Of a DNA stretch of 64,000 nt, positions 20,738 through 29,606 are shown in pieces. The notes under the pieces were generated by a model, which was not told the origin of the DNA, ran no database searches, and worked only from the letters and a program-made list of their open reading frames with translations. Position numbers and translations under genes: made by a program. The DNA is from Sphingomonas sp. PP-F2F-A104-K0414 (lineage in GTDB: Bacteria; Pseudomonadota; Alphaproteobacteria; Sphingomonadales; Sphingomonadaceae). Position 1 is the first letter of the stretch, and every line of letters begins with the position of its first letter. The DNA lies in assembly GCF_004340945.1 (NCBI RefSeq), contig NZ_SLYD01000001.1:186001-250000 (forward strand), in the 5' to 3' direction.

Positions 20738-23083
20738 CTAGAGCAGCTTGTCGAGCGTGATCGGCAGGTCGCGAACGCGTTTGCCGCAGGCATTGTAGAC
20801 CGCATTGGCGACCGCCGCGGCGACGCCGGTGATGCCGATCTCGCCGATCCCGTGCGCGCCCATCGGCGTGTGCGGGTCGGCGATGTCGGTCCAGATCACA
20901 TCGATCTCGGGCACGTCGAGATGCACCGGCACATGATATTCGGCGAGGCTCGCGTTCATGATCCGGCCGTTGCGCTCGTCGAACTGCGTCTCCTCCATCA
21001 GCGCCATGCCGAGGCCCATGATGATTCCGCCGCGGAACTGGCTGCGCGCGGTCTTGGGGTTGAGGATACGCCCGGTGTCGAACGAGCCGAGGAAGCGGCT
21101 GACGCGCGTCTCGCCGGTCACGCTGTTGACACGCACCTCGCAGAACATCGCGCCGTAGGAATGCATCGACCAGTGCATCAGTTCGAGCGGCTGCGAAGCC
21201 TCTTCGGTCACGGTCACGCTGTCGCGCTGCGCCCGTGCGAGGATCGAGGCATAGCTTTCGCGCCGCGTCGGATCGTCGAGTTTGGCAAGACCTGCGTCAT
21301 CGCTGCCGACCTCATCCGCCGACAGGCCCGCAAGCGGGGAGTCGTTGCCGGCCAGCTTAAGCAGCTCGCTCACCAGCGCATTGTGCGCGGCGATCACCGC
21401 CGCACCGATCGCCGCGGTCTGCTGCGATCCGCCGGCGAGGATCGCACCGGGAATGATCGAATCGCCATAGCGCACCTCGACCGCCTCCATCGGCAGTGCC
21501 AGCCGTTCGGCGGCGACCATCGCCGTGGTCGTCGCGGTGCCCATCCCCATCTCCTGTGCGGAGACTTCGACGATCGCGGTCGCGGCCCCCGTCCCCGGTG
21601 CCGACAGCGTGATCCGCGCCGCAGCGCCCGGCATCCGGTAATAGGGATAGGTGGCGGTCGCACAGCCCATCCCGATCAGCCACTCGCCGTCGCGGCGCAG
21701 GCCCGGCTCGGGCGACCGCTGGTCCCAACCAAACTTCTCCGCGCCCGCACGCCACGCTTCGACCAGATGCCGCGAAGAAAAGGGCAGACCCGAAAGCGGA
21801 TCGGTTTCGGGCTCGTTGCGGATGCGGAGGTCGATCGGATCGATACCGAGTTCTACCGCAAGTTCGTCGATGCCGGATTCGAGCGCGAAGGTGCCGACCG
21901 ACTCGCCGGGCGCGCGCATGAACGTGTTGGCGAGCATGTTGAGCCGGACGACCTCGACCGACAGTTTCACGCTGTCCGCCGCATAACCCGATTTCGAGCC
22001 GACGATGAACGGCTCGGGCATGTCGTTGTGCGGCGTCGTCGCGGTCGTGCCTGCGTGGATCATTGCCTGGAAATGGCCATCGGCGGCAGCGCCGATCGCA
22101 ACCCGCTGTTCGGTCAGCGTGCGGCCACCGACGATCCGGTAGACACCCTCGCGACTGAGCGCGATCCGCACCGGCCGCTGCACGAGCTTGGCCGCAGCCG
22201 CGCCGAGGATCTGGTGATCCCACAAGCACTTTCCGCCAAAGCCGCCACCGACATAGGGCGACAGGACATGGACCTGGTCGGCGGCGAGATCGAACACGTC
22301 GGCGATCGTCGCGGCCTCCGCGGTGACCAGCTGGCTCGCATCGTGGATCGTCAGTCGATCACCATCCCAGACCACCGTCGACGCGTGCGGTTCGATCGCA
22401 TTGTGGTTGTGGCGCGGCGTCCGATAGACGTTATCGACCGCATGCGGTGCCGCCTTCAGCATCGCCTCGGCGTCACCGACCTCTGCCTGCAACGCCTGTC
22501 CCATGAACGCACCGGGCTCCGCCCCCGCGGCCTTGGCCTCGTCGAACGAGGTCAGCGCCGGCTCCGCGTCATAATCCGCGACGATCAGCGACGCGGCATG
22601 ATCCGCTTGCTCCTGCGTCTCGGCGAGCACGACCGCGATCGGCTGGCCGTTCCAGTGGATCCGGTCGTCCTGCATGATCGGCAGGTCGGCGGGGCCGGCA
22701 GCGGTCGGCGACGAGCCGAACACCGCAGGCCGGTTCATCCGTGGCGCGTTGCGATGCGTCATCACCAGCACGACGCCGGTCGCGGCCTTGGCAGCTTCCG
22801 TATCCAGCCGCGCAATCCGCCCGCGCGGGATCGTCGCATAGGCCAGCGCGGCATAGACCATCCCCGGCAGCGGCACCTCGGCGGCAAAGCGCGCCGCACC
22901 CTGCACCTTGGCCGCGCCATCGAGACGCGACACCGGCGTACCGATCAGCCCGTGCTGGCGGCGGATCAACGGATCGGGAACGCCCCCTGGAATCCAGCTG
23001 TCGGGTGCCAGCGGCACGAGCTTCTCCATCGCGCCCTGCACCACGGCCTGTGCTGCGCCCTTGACGCTGTCGACGATGCTCAT
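20738..23083 (-). CDS. paoC: Molybdenum-binding subunit of PaoABC-type aldehyde oxidoreductase
   Basis: A 781-residue large subunit of the xanthine-oxidase family, which binds the molybdopterin cytosine dinucleotide cofactor and oxidises aldehydes to acids with water as oxygen source. Visible blocks are LIGTPVSRLDGAAKVQGAA, the YVGGGFGGK cofactor loop, FMRAPGES, and GAHGIGEIGITG with the catalytic Glu near the C-terminus. ATG at 23083 is chosen because it overlaps the FAD-subunit stop by 4 bp; the open frame upstream of it is a shadow. The last gene of the paoA-paoB-paoC order seen in E. coli. PaoD, the cofactor-insertion chaperone, is not in the window. Confidence 0.93.
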   Translation of the reverse strand: MSIVDSVKGAAQAVVQGAMEKLVPLAPDSWIPGGVPDPLIRRQHGLIGTPVSRLDGAAKVQGAARFAAEVPLPGMVYAALAYATIPRGRIARLDTEAAKAATGVVLVMTHRNAPRMNRPAVFGSSPTAAGPADLPIMQDDRIHWNGQPIAVVLAETQEQADHAASLIVADYDAEPALTSFDEAKAAGAEPGAFMGQALQAEVGDAEAMLKAAPHAVDNVYRTPRHNHNAIEPHASTVVWDGDRLTIHDASQLVTAEAATIADVFDLAADQVHVLSPYVGGGFGGKCLWDHQILGAAAAKLVQRPVRIALSREGVYRIVGGRTLTEQRVAIGAAADGHFQAMIHAGTTATTPHNDMPEPFIVGSKSGYAADSVKLSVEVVRLNMLANTFMRAPGESVGTFALESGIDELAVELGIDPIDLRIRNEPETDPLSGLPFSSRHLVEAWRAGAEKFGWDQRSPEPGLRRDGEWLIGMGCATATYPYYRMPGAAARITLSAPGTGAATAIVEVSAQEMGMGTATTTAMVAAERLALPMEAVEVRYGDSIIPGAILAGGSQQTAAIGAAVIAAHNALVSELLKLAGNDSPLAGLSADEVGSDDAGLAKLDDPTRRESYASILARAQRDSVTVTEEASQPLELMHWSMHSYGAMFCEVRVNSVTGETRVSRFLGSFDTGRILNPKTARSQFRGGIIMGLGMALMEETQFDERNGRIMNASLAEYHVPVHLDVPEIDVIWTDIADPHTPMGAHGIGEIGITGVAAAVANAVYNACGKRVRDLPITLDKLL

Positions 23084-24066
23084 GCGCTTGCTCCTGCGAG
23101 ATCGCCGAGCACGGCGACCAGCGTCCGCTTGACGAGTTCGATCTTGAAGCCGTTGTCGCGCAAGGGATGCGCGTCGGCCAGTTCGGCCAGCGCCGCCTCG
23201 CGGAACAGCGCCTCGCTCGGTACCGCACCGCGGAGGATCGCTTCCGCCTTCAGCGCACGCCACGGCTTGTGCGCGACGCCGCCCAGCGCGATCCGCACGT
23301 CGCCTACCCGGCCATCGTCGATCCGCAACGCAGCGGCCACCGACACCAGCGCGAACGCATAGCTCGCCCGATCGCGCACCTTCCGGTAGGTCGAGTTGGT
23401 CGCGAACGGCATCGGCGGCACTGTGATCGCGGTGATCAGTTCGCCGGGCGCGAGCACCGTGTCGCGGTCCGGACTATCGCCCGGCAGGCGGTGGAGGTCG
23501 ACGAACGGCAGTGTTCGCGCGCCTGCGACGCCATCGATATGTACGGTCGCATCGAGCGCAGTGAAGGCGACACACATATCCGATGGATGCGTCGCGACGC
23601 AGGCGGGCGATGCGCCGAGGATCGCGTGGATCCGATTGAACCCGCCCGCCGCATCGCACCCCGACCCGGGCTGGCGCTTATTGCAGTTCGAGCCGTCGGT
23701 ATCGTAGAAATAGGTGCACCGCGTGCGTTGCAGCAGATTGCCGCCGACCGTCGCCATGTTGCGGATCTGCGGCGACGCCCCCGCCAGGATCGCGCGCGCC
23801 AGCACGGGATAGCGTGCGCGTACCACCGGATGCTCGGCGAGTGCGGTGTTGCGGACCGCGGCACCGATCGAAAGTCCGCCGTCCTCCGTTTCGGCGATCT
23901 CGGCGGAGAGGCCGGTAACGTCGACGACGCGATCGGGCCGGGCGATCGTCTCGCGCATCAGGTCGACCAGGTTGGTGCCGCCACCGAGATAGGCGGTTAC
24001 CGGATCGGCCCCGAGCCGCACCGCATCGGCGACATCCTCGGCGCGTGCGTAGGTGAACGGCGTCAT
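23080..24066 (-). CDS. paoB: FAD-binding subunit of PaoABC-type aldehyde oxidoreductase
   Basis: A 328-residue FAD subunit that passes electrons between the [2Fe-2S] subunit and the acceptor. The FAD motif LGGGTNLVDLM is near residue 27. The segment RTRCTYFYDTDGSNCNKRQP followed by GSGC carries the Cys set that in E. coli PaoB binds an additional [4Fe-4S] cluster, a feature that separates this family from plain xanthine dehydrogenases. It overlaps paoA by 4 bp upstream and paoC by 4 bp downstream, so the three subunits are translationally coupled. Confidence 0.92.
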   Translation of the reverse strand: MTPFTYARAEDVADAVRLGADPVTAYLGGGTNLVDLMRETIARPDRVVDVTGLSAEIAETEDGGLSIGAAVRNTALAEHPVVRARYPVLARAILAGASPQIRNMATVGGNLLQRTRCTYFYDTDGSNCNKRQPGSGCDAAGGFNRIHAILGASPACVATHPSDMCVAFTALDATVHIDGVAGARTLPFVDLHRLPGDSPDRDTVLAPGELITAITVPPMPFATNSTYRKVRDRASYAFALVSVAAALRIDDGRVGDVRIALGGVAHKPWRALKAEAILRGAVPSEALFREAALAELADAHPLRDNGFKIELVKRTLVAVLGDLAGASA

Positions 24067-24587
24067 GCCGCGACCTCCGCCGCGCGCATTTGCTCAGCCT
24101 CGACAGTCTCCGCGATAGCGTCGATGATTCCGTTATGCGCACCACAGCGACAAAGATTGCCGCTCATGCGCTCCCGGAGTTCTTCGCGGGTCAGCGTGAC
24201 GAAGGCGGACAGATCGGCGGTGACGTTACTCGGCAAGCCCCGCTTGGCCTCGTTCGCCATACCGATCGCCGAACAAATCTGCCCGGGCGTGCAATAGCCG
24301 CATTGGAACCCGTCATGATCGATGAACGCCTGCTGCAATGGATGCAGCGCGCCCTCGGTCGAGAGCCCTTCGATCGTGGTGATGCTCCGGCCGGTATATT
24401 GCACCGCCAGCGCCAGGCAGGACAGGATCCGTTCGCCATCGACAAGGACGGTGCAGGCGCCGCATGCGCCCTGGTTGCAGCCCTTTTTGGTGCCCGTCAG
24501 ATGGAGATGTTCGCGGAGGAAATCGAGCAAAGAAACGCGCGGATCGACTGGCGGTTCGGCCGCCGCCCCATTGATGATCATCGACAT
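24063..24587 (-). CDS. paoA: [2Fe-2S] subunit of PaoABC-type aldehyde oxidoreductase
   Basis: A 174-residue iron-sulfur subunit. The plant-ferredoxin-like cluster ligands are in KKGCNQGACGACTVLVDG with a fourth Cys in RILSCLALA. The second cluster is in the C-terminal domain, FQCGYCTPGQ and GNLCRCGAH. ATG at 24587 is supported by AGGAG 7 nt upstream. E. coli PaoA has a Tat signal and the enzyme is periplasmic; this protein starts directly with MSMIINGAAAEPP and has no Tat motif, so the complex is probably cytoplasmic. A role in detoxifying aromatic or other aldehydes is inferred from the family. Confidence 0.92.
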   Translation of the reverse strand: MSMIINGAAAEPPVDPRVSLLDFLREHLHLTGTKKGCNQGACGACTVLVDGERILSCLALAVQYTGRSITTIEGLSTEGALHPLQQAFIDHDGFQCGYCTPGQICSAIGMANEAKRGLPSNVTADLSAFVTLTREELRERMSGNLCRCGAHNGIIDAIAETVEAEQMRAAEVAA

Positions 24588-24690
24588 CGCGATCTCCTGA
24601 ATTTCGGTATTTTATCGTTCTTGCCGGTTTATCCGAAGCAGGGTTCCGCCACCATAGCGCCGTGGTCATAACTGCCGAAGATATCGATAA

Positions 24691-24729
24691 AAAAAACCGG
24701 AGGCGCATCGTCTGCACCCCCGGTTTTTA
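24691..24729. terminator. Bidirectional Rho-independent terminator
   Basis: An A-run and CCGG are followed 18 nt later by CCGG and a T-run, giving a 9-bp stem (AAAAACCGG/CCGGTTTTT). Read on the minus strand, the 3' side ends in eight T residues directly after the stem, a good intrinsic terminator for katE (stop at 24758) ahead of paoA. Confidence 0.82.
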
Positions 24730-24757
24730 TTCAGTCGCCTAGGTTTCCCCCTGGCGA

Positions 24758-26824
24758 TCAGGCCAGCGTGCGGACGTTGGGTTCGCGATCCCAATAGCGC
24801 TTCGTACCCGCCGTCGCGATCTTGCCGAGATCGACGACACCGGCATCGGCTTCGACGCCGGCCTTATCGAGCAGCGGCTTCGACGCCGCGTTAGCCGCAA
24901 CCGCCTTCAGATGCCCGAAGGCGTCCATGACCCACTGGACCGCAGCGCCCTCCTTGAGCAGCGTCTTGCAGCCGTCCTCCGAGAGCACCACCGCGACTGC
25001 GTCGAAGATCTGCGACGGGCTGCCCGCGAGCTGGCCGTGCGCCTTCTTCTTGCTGCCATCGGCAAGCTTGGCGCCACCGACCTTCGGCGCGACCAGAACG
25101 GCCTTGCCGCCTGCACCCTCGACTGCGCTGACGACCGCATCGATCTCCGCACCGTCCGAGCCATCGGCGATCAGGATGCCGACCTGGCGACCCGCGAGCG
25201 TCTCCTTCATCGACTTCTGGATCGACAAGGCGTCGCTAGGCTTCATGTCGACCGGCTCGCGGAAGGCAGGGTTAGCTGCCGGCAGGTCGATCCCGAGACC
25301 GTCGGCAACGCGCGATGCCAGTTCCTCGTTCACGTTGCGCAGGTTGGCGACAGTGCGCTCCTGAACGTGCGCGAGGCCGACCTTCGACAGTTCGAACGTG
25401 AACGCCGAGGCGATGTGCGCCTTCTCGTTGTCGGTCGCCGACACCCAGAACAGCCGCGCTTGGCTATAATGATCGCCGAACAATTCGGCGCGCATCCGCA
25501 GCTTTTCGCCCTGCTCGTCCGCGCCGGTCGGGTTAGTCGTCGTCACGAAGCCATTCGGCGATTCGCGCGGCCCACCGTCTTCGCCCACGACCGACAAGCT
25601 GTTCGGCTCGTAGTTCGCACGCCCCTTCGGCACCTTGGTCTGCATCATCCCGTCGCGCTGGAAGTTCTGCGCGTCGTTGCGCGGTGCATTGACCGGGATC
25701 TGGTGGAAGTTGGTCGTCCCGAGACGCGACTTCTGCGTGTCGAGATAGCTGAACAACCGTCCCTGGAGCAGCGGATCGTTCGAGAAATCGATCCCCGGCA
25801 CGATGTTGGTCGGCAGGAACGCAACCTGCTCGGTTTCCGCGAAGAAATTGTCGACGTTCCGGTCGAGCACCATCCGGCCGATGATCCGGACGGGGACATC
25901 CTCCTCGGGGATCAACTTAGTCGAATCGAGCACGTCATAGGGCTGCGCCTCGGCGAATGCCTTGTCGAACACCTGGATGCCCAGCTCCCACTCGGGGAAA
26001 TCGCCGGTATCGATCGCTTCCCACAGGTCGCGACGATGATAGTCGTTGTCGGCGGCCTGGAGCTTGAGCGTCTCGTCCCAGATCGTCGACTGGAGACCGA
26101 GCTTGGGCTTCCAGTGGAACTTCACGAAGCTCGACTTGCCCTCGTCGTTGACCAGCTGGAAGGTGTGGACGCCGAAGCCTTCCATCATCCGCAACGAGCG
26201 CGGCAGCGTGCGGTCGGACATCGCCCACATCTGCATGTGCGTCGATTCCGGGGTCAGCGACGCCCAGTCCCAGAACGTGTCATGCGCCGAGCCGGCCTGC
26301 GGATAGGCGCGGTCGGCCTCCATCTTCACCGAATGGATCAGGTCGGGGAACTTGATCGCGTCTTGGATGAAGAACACCGGGATGTTGTTGCCGACGAGAT
26401 CCCAATTGCCCTCGGTCGTGTAGAACTTGACCGCGAAGCCACGCACGTCGCGCGGGGTGTCCACCGAACCGGCGCCACCGGCGACCGTCGAGAAGCGCGT
26501 GAACAGCTCGGTCTTGGTGCCCTTCTTGAACACCGCCGCCTTGGTCAGGTCGGAGATGTCGTCGGTCGCCTCGAAATAGCCGTGTGCGCCCGAACCGCGG
26601 GCGTGGACGATCCGTTCGGGGATCCGCTCGTGATCGAAGTGGAAGATCTTCTCGCGCAGCACGAAATCCTCGAGCAGCGTGGGACCACGCGCGCCGGACT
26701 TCAGGCTGTTCTGGTTGTCGGAGACGGGCACGCCGTGGTTGGTCGTGAGCACGGGCACGTCGCCGCCGGCGCGCTGGTGGGTTTCGCCACCATTGCCGGG
26801 ATTGCGCTCTGCGGGGTCGCTCAT
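24758..26824 (-). CDS. katE: Large-subunit (HPII-type) catalase
   Basis: A 688-residue monofunctional haem catalase of the large-subunit clade. The active-site His is in [13 protein letters not shown], the conserved [20 protein letters not shown] and [11 protein letters not shown] blocks are present, and the proximal haem Tyr is in [14 protein letters not shown]. The C-terminal ~160 residues, from [19 protein letters not shown] on, form the class I glutamine-amidotransferase/DJ-1-like domain typical of KatE and absent from small catalases. It decomposes hydrogen peroxide in the cytoplasm. ATG at 26824 follows AAGGA by 7 nt. It is divergent from the metal-uptake operon and is not coupled to paoABC, from which it is separated by a terminator. 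Confidence 0.96.
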   Translation of the reverse strand: MSDPAERNPGNGGETHQRAGGDVPVLTTNHGVPVSDNQNSLKSGARGPTLLEDFVLREKIFHFDHERIPERIVHARGSGAHGYFEATDDISDLTKAAVFKKGTKTELFTRFSTVAGGAGSVDTPRDVRGFAVKFYTTEGNWDLVGNNIPVFFIQDAIKFPDLIHSVKMEADRAYPQAGSAHDTFWDWASLTPESTHMQMWAMSDRTLPRSLRMMEGFGVHTFQLVNDEGKSSFVKFHWKPKLGLQSTIWDETLKLQAADNDYHRRDLWEAIDTGDFPEWELGIQVFDKAFAEAQPYDVLDSTKLIPEEDVPVRIIGRMVLDRNVDNFFAETEQVAFLPTNIVPGIDFSNDPLLQGRLFSYLDTQKSRLGTTNFHQIPVNAPRNDAQNFQRDGMMQTKVPKGRANYEPNSLSVVGEDGGPRESPNGFVTTTNPTGADEQGEKLRMRAELFGDHYSQARLFWVSATDNEKAHIASAFTFELSKVGLAHVQERTVANLRNVNEELASRVADGLGIDLPAANPAFREPVDMKPSDALSIQKSMKETLAGRQVGILIADGSDGAEIDAVVSAVEGAGGKAVLVAPKVGGAKLADGSKKKAHGQLAGSPSQIFDAVAVVLSEDGCKTLLKEGAAVQWVMDAFGHLKAVAANAASKPLLDKAGVEADAGVVDLGKIATAGTKRYWDREPNVRTLA

Positions 26825-26993
26825 TGCAAATCCTTGGTTATCAGTCGGAGTTCTGGGCAGTTAACGAACGCTGCGAGAGCCTGGGTCCACGCACACGAAA
26901 GAATTCCTGACCTATCGCCAGCCCCGATCGCCCCCGACCACGTGGACAGGATGTCACAGTGACAGCCATGGGCATGCCGTCTACCGGTACGCC
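26825..26993. promoter_or_regulatory. Divergent intergenic region katE / DUF2946 operon
   Basis: This 169-bp region must hold the katE promoter (minus strand) and the promoter of the small membrane protein-TBDR-PepSY operon (plus strand). I could not recognise an OxyR, Fur or CueR-type site by eye. Confidence 0.35.
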
Positions 26994-27464
26994 GTGTCCG
27001 CACTGCGCCGCCTTATCCTGTCCCGCCCGCTGCTGATGGGATGGCTGTGCGTGGCGGCGCTGGCGCTGAAGCTGCTGGTGCCCTCGGGCTACATGATCTC
27101 CGGCGAAGGCGGCCGCGTCGCGATCATCCTGTGCTCGGGTGTCGCCCCGTCGATGGCCGGCCCCTCTACAACCGGCGCATTGAACGCGGCGTCGCCGGAC
27201 ATGGTCATGGGCAATCACGTGATGTCCGGCCATGCCATGCCGGAGCACGATCCTTCTGCCAGCCACGGCAAGACGGAGATGGCCTGCGCGTTCTCCGGGC
27301 TCTCGGCGCAGGCGCTCGCAGGCGTCGATGCGATCCTGCTGGTCGCGGCGATCGCGTTCGCCATGGCGATCGGCGTCCGCCCCGTTTGCCGGTTGGTGCC
27401 AGCGCGCGCGTCCTATCTGCGCCCGCCTTTACGAGGCCCCCCGATAGCCGTCTCGACCATCTGA
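26994..27464 (+). CDS. DUF2946-like small membrane protein, Met/His-rich
   Basis: A 156-residue protein read from a GTG at 26994; no ATG lies in frame upstream. A hydrophobic N-terminal segment (LMGWLCVAALALKLLVPSGYM) and a second one near residue 115-135 (AILLVAAIAFAMAIGV) flank a periplasmic region. That region is rich in Met and His (MVMGNHVMSGHAMPEHDPS and a nearby HGK) and has two Cys. The layout matches DUF2946 proteins, which are often found ahead of TonB receptors and in copper contexts. The Met/His cluster suggests binding of copper or another soft metal. It probably forms an operon with the TBDR (87 bp) and the PepSY protein. Confidence 0.72.
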   Translation: MSALRRLILSRPLLMGWLCVAALALKLLVPSGYMISGEGGRVAIILCSGVAPSMAGPSTTGALNAASPDMVMGNHVMSGHAMPEHDPSASHGKTEMACAFSGLSAQALAGVDAILLVAAIAFAMAIGVRPVCRLVPARASYLRPPLRGPPIAVSTI

Positions 27465-27551
27465 CCCGAGCCGCCCGTCCCGAGGGACGCGGCTCGCCAC
27501 ATTTGCCGGCGCGCATCGTCACGGTCGCGCGCCTGTCGAAGGCTCCTGCAC

Positions 27552-29606
27552 ATGTTTCGTACTCCGCCTCCATTCGGGGCGGCGATGGCCGTCGTCCTCG
27601 CCGTTCCCGCCTGCCTAGTCGCACCTCCCGCCGTCGCTCAGACAACCGCCCCTACCCCCGCCCCTGCAGACACCGACACGCGCTTCACGATCGGCGATGT
27701 CGTCGTCACCGCGCGGAGCATGGCGCGATCGACCGAGACGATCCTGACGTCGGTCGACATCCTCGGCGGCGACATCGCGCAGCGCCAGTCGGTCGACAAT
27801 ACGTGGGAGCTGTTCGCCCGGCTGCCCGGCGTCGTGCTGACCGATTTCAACCAAGGCACCACCTCGGGCCGCTTCTCGATCCGCGGGTTCAACGGCGAAG
27901 GTGAGATCAACGCGGTCAAGCTGATGATCGACGGCATTCCCAGCAACGACAATGCCGGCGGAATGACCGGAATCGACATGGTCTCGCCGCTCGATATCGC
28001 CGCGATCGAGCTGGTCCGCGGCACCGCCGATCCGCGCTGGGGGCTGAACGCGATCGCCGGCAGCGCCAACATCCTGACGCGGATCGGCGGCACCTACCTC
28101 GACGCGCGACTGATCGGCGGCGCGTTCGGAACGGTCGACGGACAGGTCTCCGCCGGAGTCGAACGCGGCGGGTTCAGCCAGAACTATTTGGTCGGATACC
28201 GTCGGACCGATGCCTATCGCGACCATGCCGATCTTGACCGCCTCAACCTGGCGGGCAAATGGTTCTATGATTTCGGGTCGACGCGCCTGGGCGCGATCGT
28301 CCGCTACTCGACCGCGACCGCCGACGAACCCGGCTATCTGACCGACGCCAACGCCTATACCGATCGCACCCGCTCCTACGCGGTCTCGGAAACCGACGGC
28401 GGGACGCGAAAGATCGGCCAATACAGCCTGCATCTCGATTCCGACCTGGCCGACACGCTTGCGTTCAGCGCCAAGGGCTATGCCAACAGCCTCCACGACG
28501 ATCGCTATGTCCGCTTTTCGGCCAGCGTCCCGCAACAGCGGCGCCTGACCGAGGAATGGCAATATGGCGCGACCGCTGCGCTGCATTATCATCCCCGGGT
28601 CGACTTCCTCCACGGCCTGATGGTCGAGGCGGGCGGCGACGTGCAGGTGCAGGACAACAAAAGCCTGCGCTGGTTGACCGACCGCCGCACGCTCACCCGC
28701 CAGACTCGCGATCAGGGCTTCGGGCTGACCGTCTATGGTGGCTATCTCCAGGCGGTGATCGAGCCGACCGACTGGCTCAAGATCACGCCGGCATGGCGGC
28801 TCGACCGCGTCGCCGGCGACTTCACCAATCGCCTGGCGGGCACGACCGCGCCGATCAACGACTACGGCACGATCAGCCAGCCTAAGCTGAGCGTCGCGAT
28901 CACGCCCGTGACCGGCGTCACCGCCTATGCCAATTACGGGCGAACGTTCCAGATCGGTGCAGGCTCGGGTGCCTATCTGGTGCCGCCAAGGACCACCGAC
29001 GTCGCGCCCTCGATCAACGAAGGCTATGAGGCGGGCATAAAGCTGACCCGTGGCCGCTGGCTCGAAGCCCGCGTCGCGCTGTGGCAACAGACCGCGAGCG
29101 GCGAGCTGAAGCGACGGCTGAACGATCCGTCGGGCGATGTCGACAATCTCGGCCGGACGCGGCGCCGCGGTATCGATCTGCAGCTCGACCTGAAGCCGGT
29201 CCGCACCGTAGCGCTCTGGGGCAGCTATTCGCACCAGACCGCGCGGATCGTCACGCCCGACCCGGCCACCCCGTCGCAGGCCGGCAACGCGATCGACCAC
29301 GTCCCGCAGAACGTCTTCTCGGGCGGGCTCGACGTCACGCCCGATCCGAAGCTCCGGCTGTCCTTGTGGGGCAACGGCCAGTCGAGTTACGAACTCGACC
29401 CCGCCAACACGCAGGGCCGCTACGGCGATTACGTCGTACTCAACGCGGAGGTGGCCTACAAGCTCACGCCGAGGATCGAGATCTCCGCGCAACTCAAGAA
29501 CCTCGCCAACGAGCGTTACGAATATGTCTGGTACGACGGCACGCAGCGGCTGCACGCACCGGCCGATCCGCGATCGCTGTTCGGCGCGGTCCGGCTGACG
29601 CTCTGA
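27552..29606 (+). CDS. TonB-dependent receptor, siderophore/metal type
   Basis: A 684-residue outer-membrane receptor. The signal peptide ends near APPAVAQ. The TonB-box-like region FTIGDVVVTARSM is followed by a plug (TWELFARLPGVVLTDFNQG, FSIRGFNGEGE, MIDGIPSN) and a barrel ending LFGAVRLTL. The size and plug are those of siderophore/metal-complex receptors rather than of the longer sugar-type TBDRs elsewhere in the window. It sits between the DUF2946-like protein and a PepSY membrane protein, a common arrangement for ferric-siderophore or copper uptake. It has no B12 riboswitch in its own leader, which argues against it being a classical BtuB even though cobalamin genes follow. Confidence 0.88.
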   Translation: MFRTPPPFGAAMAVVLAVPACLVAPPAVAQTTAPTPAPADTDTRFTIGDVVVTARSMARSTETILTSVDILGGDIAQRQSVDNTWELFARLPGVVLTDFNQGTTSGRFSIRGFNGEGEINAVKLMIDGIPSNDNAGGMTGIDMVSPLDIAAIELVRGTADPRWGLNAIAGSANILTRIGGTYLDARLIGGAFGTVDGQVSAGVERGGFSQNYLVGYRRTDAYRDHADLDRLNLAGKWFYDFGSTRLGAIVRYSTATADEPGYLTDANAYTDRTRSYAVSETDGGTRKIGQYSLHLDSDLADTLAFSAKGYANSLHDDRYVRFSASVPQQRRLTEEWQYGATAALHYHPRVDFLHGLMVEAGGDVQVQDNKSLRWLTDRRTLTRQTRDQGFGLTVYGGYLQAVIEPTDWLKITPAWRLDRVAGDFTNRLAGTTAPINDYGTISQPKLSVAITPVTGVTAYANYGRTFQIGAGSGAYLVPPRTTDVAPSINEGYEAGIKLTRGRWLEARVALWQQTASGELKRRLNDPSGDVDNLGRTRRRGIDLQLDLKPVRTVALWGSYSHQTARIVTPDPATPSQAGNAIDHVPQNVFSGGLDVTPDPKLRLSLWGNGQSSYELDPANTQGRYGDYVVLNAEVAYKLTPRIEISAQLKNLANERYEYVWYDGTQRLHAPADPRSLFGAVRLTL

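Noticed and set aside
27552..29606. BtuB-type vitamin B12 receptor
   Set aside because: No B12 riboswitch precedes it, and its immediate partners (DUF2946, PepSY) point to metal or siderophore uptake. Proximity to cob genes alone is not enough.
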